From assembly GCA_041392805.1 (NCBI GenBank), contig JAWKLJ010000002.1, positions 1,441,001-1,505,000 on the forward strand: a DNA stretch of 64,000 nucleotides, given 5' to 3'. A model generated the notes under the pieces. The model worked only from the letters and a program-made list of their open reading frames with translations, searched no databases and was not told the origin of the DNA. Origin of the DNA: Saprospiraceae bacterium (GTDB taxonomy: Bacteria > Bacteroidota > Bacteroidia > Chitinophagales > Saprospiraceae). Numbering within the stretch: the first letter of the stretch is position 1; each line of letters begins with the position of its first letter. Below are positions 60,016-64,000 of the stretch, piece by piece. A program made the translations under genes and the position numbers.

Positions 60016-61119
60016 ATGACATTCTCAAGCCTGAAAACCGTCTTCCGCATAGTCGGAGGTATTTTTTTTATTTCTATTTTTTATGTTGTTTTCGTTTTAG
60101 CGCACGGTACTTTTACGGATTTCCAACCTGAAGCCATTCAGCCCATCAAGGCCCATCAGTCTTCAAAAATAACGATCGTTGAGCAAGAAGAACTAAGCTT
60201 TATTACCTGGAATATTGGTTTTGGTGGACTAGGGAAAGAAAGTGAATTCTTTTTTGATAATGATGGGTCGCTATTTTTTTCCTGGGGGAAAATGATCAAT
60301 GCCCCCAAAACAGTGGTGGAAAAAAACATTAATGGGGTCCTGGATTTTGTCCAAAAAGAGGCAGCTGATTTTTACCTTTTCCAAGAAGTGGATGTATCTT
60401 CTAAAAGAAGTTATTACCATAATGAATTTGAGCAGGTGGCCAACAAACTGCCAACTTTTGAAGCACATTTTGCCACCAACTACCAAGTAGAGCGAGTGCC
60501 GATTCCTATTATGGAACCCTGGCGGGTGTATGGCAAGGCCTTTAGTGGTTTGGCCACTTATGGTCGATTCCATACTTCAAATGCAAGTCGCCTTCAATTA
60601 CCAGGGGCCTTTGACTGGCCTACTCGTATTTTTCAATTGGACAGGTGCATTGCCATTCAGCGTTACCCCACCACAAAAAATGGAGAATTGGTCGTCATGA
60701 ATATACATCACTCCGCTTATGACGAAGGTGGGTCGCTGAAAAAACAACAAATGGCCTTTCTGAAGGATTTGCTATTGGCCGAGTACGCAAAGGGAAATTA
60801 TGTCATCGTTGGCGGAGATTGGAACCAATGTCCGCCCGACTTCCCCTTTGACAAGTTTATGCCTGGCCAAACGGAAGGCTATACCCAGCTCAATATCCCA
60901 CAAGACTACCTTCCCGAGGAATGGACCTGGGCCTTCGATCCTCAAACCCCCACCAATCGCAAGACCCATAGCCCTTACAAGGCAGGAACCACCTTTGTTA
61001 CACTGATCGACTTTTTCCTGGTTTCGCCAAATGTGGAGGTCCTCGAGGCCAAAGGAATTAGCCAAGGTTTCGACTTCTCCGACCACCAGCCAGTGAAGCT
61101 GCGGGTGCGGCTGCGGTAA
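60016..61119 (+). CDS. Endonuclease/exonuclease/phosphatase-family protein, membrane-anchored
   Basis: This 367-residue protein has one N-terminal hydrophobic segment (about residues 10-30) and then an EEP domain. Visible motifs are ITWNIGFGG, LFQEVDV with the metal glutamate, MNIHHSAYDEGG, VGGDWNQCP with the catalytic Asp and Asn, and the C-terminal FDFSDHQPVKL with the general-base histidine. Substrates of this fold range from DNA to phospholipids and inositol phosphates. The membrane anchor points outward from the cytoplasm, which favours an envelope substrate (inference). No nearby gene helps. Confidence 0.85.
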   Translation: MTFSSLKTVFRIVGGIFFISIFYVVFVLAHGTFTDFQPEAIQPIKAHQSSKITIVEQEELSFITWNIGFGGLGKESEFFFDNDGSLFFSWGKMINAPKTVVEKNINGVLDFVQKEAADFYLFQEVDVSSKRSYYHNEFEQVANKLPTFEAHFATNYQVERVPIPIMEPWRVYGKAFSGLATYGRFHTSNASRLQLPGAFDWPTRIFQLDRCIAIQRYPTTKNGELVVMNIHHSAYDEGGSLKKQQMAFLKDLLLAEYAKGNYVIVGGDWNQCPPDFPFDKFMPGQTEGYTQLNIPQDYLPEEWTWAFDPQTPTNRKTHSPYKAGTTFVTLIDFFLVSPNVEVLEAKGISQGFDFSDHQPVKLRVRLR

Positions 61120-61123
61120 CCCT

Positions 61124-61181
61124 GGCCACAGCCATCAGCAGTTTGCTAAGGTACGTCTCGGATAAACTTCTGATGGCTGGC
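61124..61181. repeat. GACATCAGAAGTT hairpin repeat, copy C
   Basis: GCCATCAGCAGTTT at 61131 pairs with AAACTTCTGATGGC ending at 61177, one mismatch. GGCC at both sides extends the stem. The reverse complement matches copy B in TCAGAAGTTTA and GTACCT of the loop, while the outer bases are compensated on both arms (GCC/GGC instead of GAC/GTC). It lies between the convergent EEP and helical-repeat genes. Confidence 0.75.
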
Positions 61182-61195
61182 CATATTCAAGGCTT

Positions 61196-62614
61196 CTATT
61201 CTAGCTCAGTTATCTTTTCTCGGAGCCATCTAACACTAACAATACCTTTTGTTGCATCAATCTCCGTTTTTATTTTTGCTAGATTTTTCTGATCACCAGG
61301 GTTAACTTTCGTAAGCTTTTTTGTGAATTTAATAAGATTTGAATAATTTTTCTTTGCTTGTAATGAGATATCCTTATGGCGATTTAAATAGGCTCTAAAG
61401 CTTTCAAAAAGAGAGTATAAGGCTTCTAATTCTTCCTTTTCATAATAAGTTGCTATCAGCATAGCTTTGGCATTTAAATTGTAAGTAACATCTGTATATT
61501 CTACATTTTGCAATTGCTCAATAACTTTATCATATTTTTTCTGATAAAAGTATAATTGCGCCAAATTATAGGTTACAGCATTTTCGCGATCATCCTGAGG
61601 AATTTTGTGTTTAAATTTATTTATAAAGGTTTCAGTCCAATCAAACTTTCCAAGCCTGAGGGCTAAAACCACAATGTTTTTGAAATCCCAAGGTGAAAGT
61701 TCATCATTTACAAAAATGATTTCTTTATTTACCAAGTCATTATATATCTTGAATACTTCTTCTGCAAAAATTTGATTTCCGCTATTTATTTTTTGAATAC
61801 AATAATTAATGGCGAAATAATAAAGACTAAGTGCTTCCTGTTTGGGAAACTTCAAGCCGTGTTGGTCAAGTAATTCTTTAAGATTATAATAACTATCTTC
61901 ATTTTCTTTTTGAGTGATTGTTAGAAAGACTTGGTAGTATACTGCTACAGGAGGCACTTGATCTAAGTCAATTTCTTTTATGTGTGATAGGATTTCATCG
62001 ATGAATAATAGTTTGTATTCTTGGGAGGCAAAATATTGCTGGACTAAAACAGCGCAATACATTCTCAGTTTTTCGGCTAAATAGAAATAGTCTAAGTTAT
62101 TGGCAATATCTTCCATATTGGTCCGGTCAGCCCTTTTTTTCTCATAATTCAAAAGGTCATAGAAGTTTTTCTCTATTTCATACTGATAGTAATAGTAACT
62201 GGCAGATTTATGGGGTTGTTGTTCTGAAAGCCTTCGGGCAGTCTTCATGGTTCCATTATACAGTTTTTCCATCTTTTTCTTGCTAACCGCATCAATCAAA
62301 TAGGTGGCCTGATGGAGTGGATTGGATTCATATACTTGTTGGGCCAAAAAGCCTTCGAGCAATTTCAACAAATCAGAACAATATTTCCTAAACCGGACAT
62401 CGTCATAACGCTTTGGGAGCCCTAATTTTCTCCAGACATCTTTTTTTTCTAATGGTTGCCTTTTGCTGGTACCAATATCAGCCAATAAAACCTCATAGAG
62501 CTGAACCAAGGTTTCATCCTTATTAAAGTAAGGAGAGGCTAAATATTTGCGGAAACGATTCTGCTCATATTTATCAAAATGTTCGAGAATAGAATAGATT
62601 TTACTAGTACGCAT
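61196..62614 (-). CDS. Helical-repeat (TPR-like) protein of unknown function
   Basis: This 472-residue protein has no signal peptide and is almost entirely helical. It is rich in Tyr, Leu and Lys with repeated patterns such as YNLAQLYFYQKKYDKVIEQL, a good TPR unit near residue 375. The N-terminus (KYEQNRFRKYLASPYFNKDE) and overall layout are typical of a Bacteroidota-specific group of hypothetical cytoplasmic proteins. No enzymatic motif is present; protein-protein interaction is the only reasonable inference. A promoter match lies about 75-105 nt upstream. Confidence 0.75.
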   Translation of the reverse strand: MRTSKIYSILEHFDKYEQNRFRKYLASPYFNKDETLVQLYEVLLADIGTSKRQPLEKKDVWRKLGLPKRYDDVRFRKYCSDLLKLLEGFLAQQVYESNPLHQATYLIDAVSKKKMEKLYNGTMKTARRLSEQQPHKSASYYYYQYEIEKNFYDLLNYEKKRADRTNMEDIANNLDYFYLAEKLRMYCAVLVQQYFASQEYKLLFIDEILSHIKEIDLDQVPPVAVYYQVFLTITQKENEDSYYNLKELLDQHGLKFPKQEALSLYYFAINYCIQKINSGNQIFAEEVFKIYNDLVNKEIIFVNDELSPWDFKNIVVLALRLGKFDWTETFINKFKHKIPQDDRENAVTYNLAQLYFYQKKYDKVIEQLQNVEYTDVTYNLNAKAMLIATYYEKEELEALYSLFESFRAYLNRHKDISLQAKKNYSNLIKFTKKLTKVNPGDQKNLAKIKTEIDATKGIVSVRWLREKITELE

Positions 62615-62929
62615 TTTGGGATTTTTTCTTATCTTAGCCGCAGGTTCGAGTTAGGTAATTTTTAGTTGACCTACGGAAATTTTTTTTCAAAAGTACAGTT
62701 AATAATTATTTTTCACAAACCTGTGTCTTTTATAGTTTTTTTAAGGCAAAAATAGCCTGAGCAATAAATGATTATAATTGTCCCCGGTTGCTTGAATGCA
62801 GAATTGTTTTTCACAATTTGAATGTTTTGTACTTGAACGCCCTATTTATAGTTTGTATTATTGTAGCATGATTCAGTAGCGTTTACAAGACACGAATAGA
62901 GACAAACTGATCTGTTTTTTAAGAAAGCA
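62615..62929. other. Divergent intergenic region, no gene
   Basis: This AT-rich 315-bp region lies between the helical-repeat gene (minus) and the large secreted-protein gene (plus). Apart from the minus-strand promoter listed separately, no paired boxes, hairpins or frames stand out. Confidence 0.5.
62688..62719 (-). promoter_or_regulatory. Bacteroidota-type promoter for helical-repeat gene
   Basis: On the minus strand TTTG (62719-62716), a 20-nt spacer and TACTTTTG (62695-62688) match the consensus. The leader to ATG 62614 would be about 67 nt. Confidence 0.55.
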
Positions 62930-64000
62930 ATGAAAAATCCACGATCCATGAATGTATTTTTACAAAAACTGCTGTTTTTTTTGGTGTTCTTACTTCCTTT
63001 GTCGGTGGCGGCACAGGATGTAGAACTTACTACCTACTGGAACGGTACCATGGAGTATCAGTTCACTTCTACTCGTTATGCACCCACCATACGAGTTAAT
63101 CCTACGCAAGGAAGTCTAAATATCGTTTCCTTAGGAAATGATCAATACTTAGTTCAATTCACACCAACTCCTTTTTATATTGGGCCTGATTTTATCCAAA
63201 TCAAAAGATGGGTAACAGATCCATTTCCTCGCTTAAAAGATTTAAACCTCCATATCGACGTTGTTCCTGCTGAAATCGAAGCTGTTCACGATTATTCTGC
63301 TACCATGGTGGATGAATCCATTATTATTCATCCCTTAGACAATGATTTTAGTAGCAATGGGGTATTGGAATTAGTAACGATTCCTTTGACCAATAGTGGT
63401 ACAGCTGAAGTGAATCCTGATGGAACCATTACTTTTACCCCTCGATCCGGTTTTGAAGGACTTGCGCACTTTAATTATGTGATCTGCAATGGTGCTGGTA
63501 TCTGTGATGACGGAACCGTTAGTGTGAGTGTTTTAAACGATAGAGGTGGGAGTCAAGGCGAACCTTCTACAACCAAAATCAAAATCTTTACGAAGCGTCA
63601 GCAATCTCAGGATGTATTGGTACCCGAATTATTTACTTTGGTCACTCCACCTAGCAATGGCACCTATGATCCTTCTGAAGACGTTCCTCAATACCTTCCT
63701 AATCCTGATTTTGCAGGGATAGATGTATTGACCTTTCAATACCAAAACCAGGTGATTGAAGTCGAAGTGCATGTATTAGATCATTTGGATAATACTTTTG
63801 CCTTTGATGATTTTGCCTATACGACCTCCCTCAACTCGGTTGAATTTAACGTGTTAGCTAATGATGCAGAAGGTTCTGAGGGTAATACAATTACTTTTGG
63901 TCAACCTGAATTTGGTAGTCTAACTATAATTGGGAATGGTGAAGTAGAATATGTTCCTTCTCGTAATTTTGGCGGGATTGATCGAATAGAATATACCAGC
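62930..64000 (+). CDS. Large secreted Ig/cadherin-like repeat protein (3' end outside window)
   Basis: The frame from ATG 62930 stays open to the last base (357 codons). It starts with a signal peptide ending LSVAAQ (near residue 29). The exported part contains at least four modules with the pattern FTPxxxFxGxDxFxY: FTPTPFYIGPDFIQI, FTPRSGFEGLAHFNYVIC, YLPNPDFAGIDVLTFQY and YVPSRNFGGIDRIEYTS. Intervening HPLDNDF and NVLANDA motifs are typical of bacterial cadherin-like/Ig-like tandem repeats in large adhesins. In Bacteroidota such proteins usually end with gliding-motility or type IX sorting domains, which would lie beyond the window. A second in-frame ATG at 62948 is possible. Confidence 0.85.
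   Translation, partial: MKNPRSMNVFLQKLLFFLVFLLPLSVAAQDVELTTYWNGTMEYQFTSTRYAPTIRVNPTQGSLNIVSLGNDQYLVQFTPTPFYIGPDFIQIKRWVTDPFPRLKDLNLHIDVVPAEIEAVHDYSATMVDESIIIHPLDNDFSSNGVLELVTIPLTNSGTAEVNPDGTITFTPRSGFEGLAHFNYVICNGAGICDDGTVSVSVLNDRGGSQGEPSTTKIKIFTKRQQSQDVLVPELFTLVTPPSNGTYDPSEDVPQYLPNPDFAGIDVLTFQYQNQVIEVEVHVLDHLDNTFAFDDFAYTTSLNSVEFNVLANDAEGSEGNTITFGQPEFGSLTIIGNGEVEYVPSRNFGGIDRIEYTS

Noticed and set aside
1..64000. tRNA or rRNA genes and phage or plasmid modules
   Set aside because: Gaps were scanned for tRNA-like GGTTCGA arms, rRNA-like sequence, integrases, transposases and replication genes. None was convincing. The GGTTCGAG at 62642 lacks a cloverleaf context.

Overview
The window reads as chromosomal DNA of a Bacteroidota bacterium, most likely a relative of Saprospira, Lewinella or Haliscomenobacter. 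The lineage is inferred from several signs. Upstream regions repeatedly carry the Bacteroidota promoter pattern (TTG or TTTG, 17-20 nt, TAnnTTTG), and strong Shine-Dalgarno sites are few. Type IX secretion parts are present: a PorP/SprF-like protein, a PorG-like barrel and a C-terminal sorting domain. Lipoproteins and outer-membrane barrels are frequent. Base composition is moderate. No tRNA, rRNA, CRISPR array, prophage, transposase or plasmid function was seen.

Layout. 1-5975: glutamate synthase gltB (5' end outside the window) and gltD, then a free-methionine-sulfoxide reductase. 6744-8792: a LacI-type regulator with its own promoter and operator, and an alpha/beta hydrolase. 9544-13105: a PDZ protein, a YebC-type factor and galactokinase. 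13419-20178: a Crp/Fnr regulator, two unknown membrane proteins, a methyltransferase, a two-gene ABC importer core and a PorG-like barrel. 20504-29220: a subtilase, PorP/SprF, a catalytically altered NlpC/P60 protein, two lipoproteins, a deletion-damaged glycosyltransferase, pgi and a DUF1398 protein. 29302-39744: an AraC remnant, a class A PBP, a PepSY-like protein, a lipoprotein carbonic anhydrase, an ECF sigma factor with a membrane-spanning barrel partner, rimM, and uridine kinase divergent from a nucleoside transporter. 39786-49532: a membrane protein, prolyl oligopeptidase, an amidohydrolase, SulP, TetR and NhaD. 49879-62614: dihydrouridine synthase, CCA-adding enzyme, a class V aminotransferase, ferredoxin, a sodium:solute symporter, mutS, dapB, an EEP-family hydrolase and a helical-repeat protein. 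62930 to the end: the start of a large secreted repeat protein.

Most genes are housekeeping or envelope functions in short operons. No defence island or biosynthetic cluster was found. The unusual content is in the intergenic DNA, which holds at least six families of palindromic or purine-rich repeats. One family (GACGGA...TCCGTC) occurs three times in the same orientation just upstream of genes. A 47-48-nt hairpin family (GACATCAGAAGTT) also occurs three times. A 160-170-bp MITE-like family occurs twice. A GGAAGTCGG-type repeat abuts the stop codons of galK, pgi and rimM and has also entered the signal-peptide region of an amidohydrolase gene in frame.

All gene calls rest on reading translated sequence and motifs by eye. 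No database search was run.
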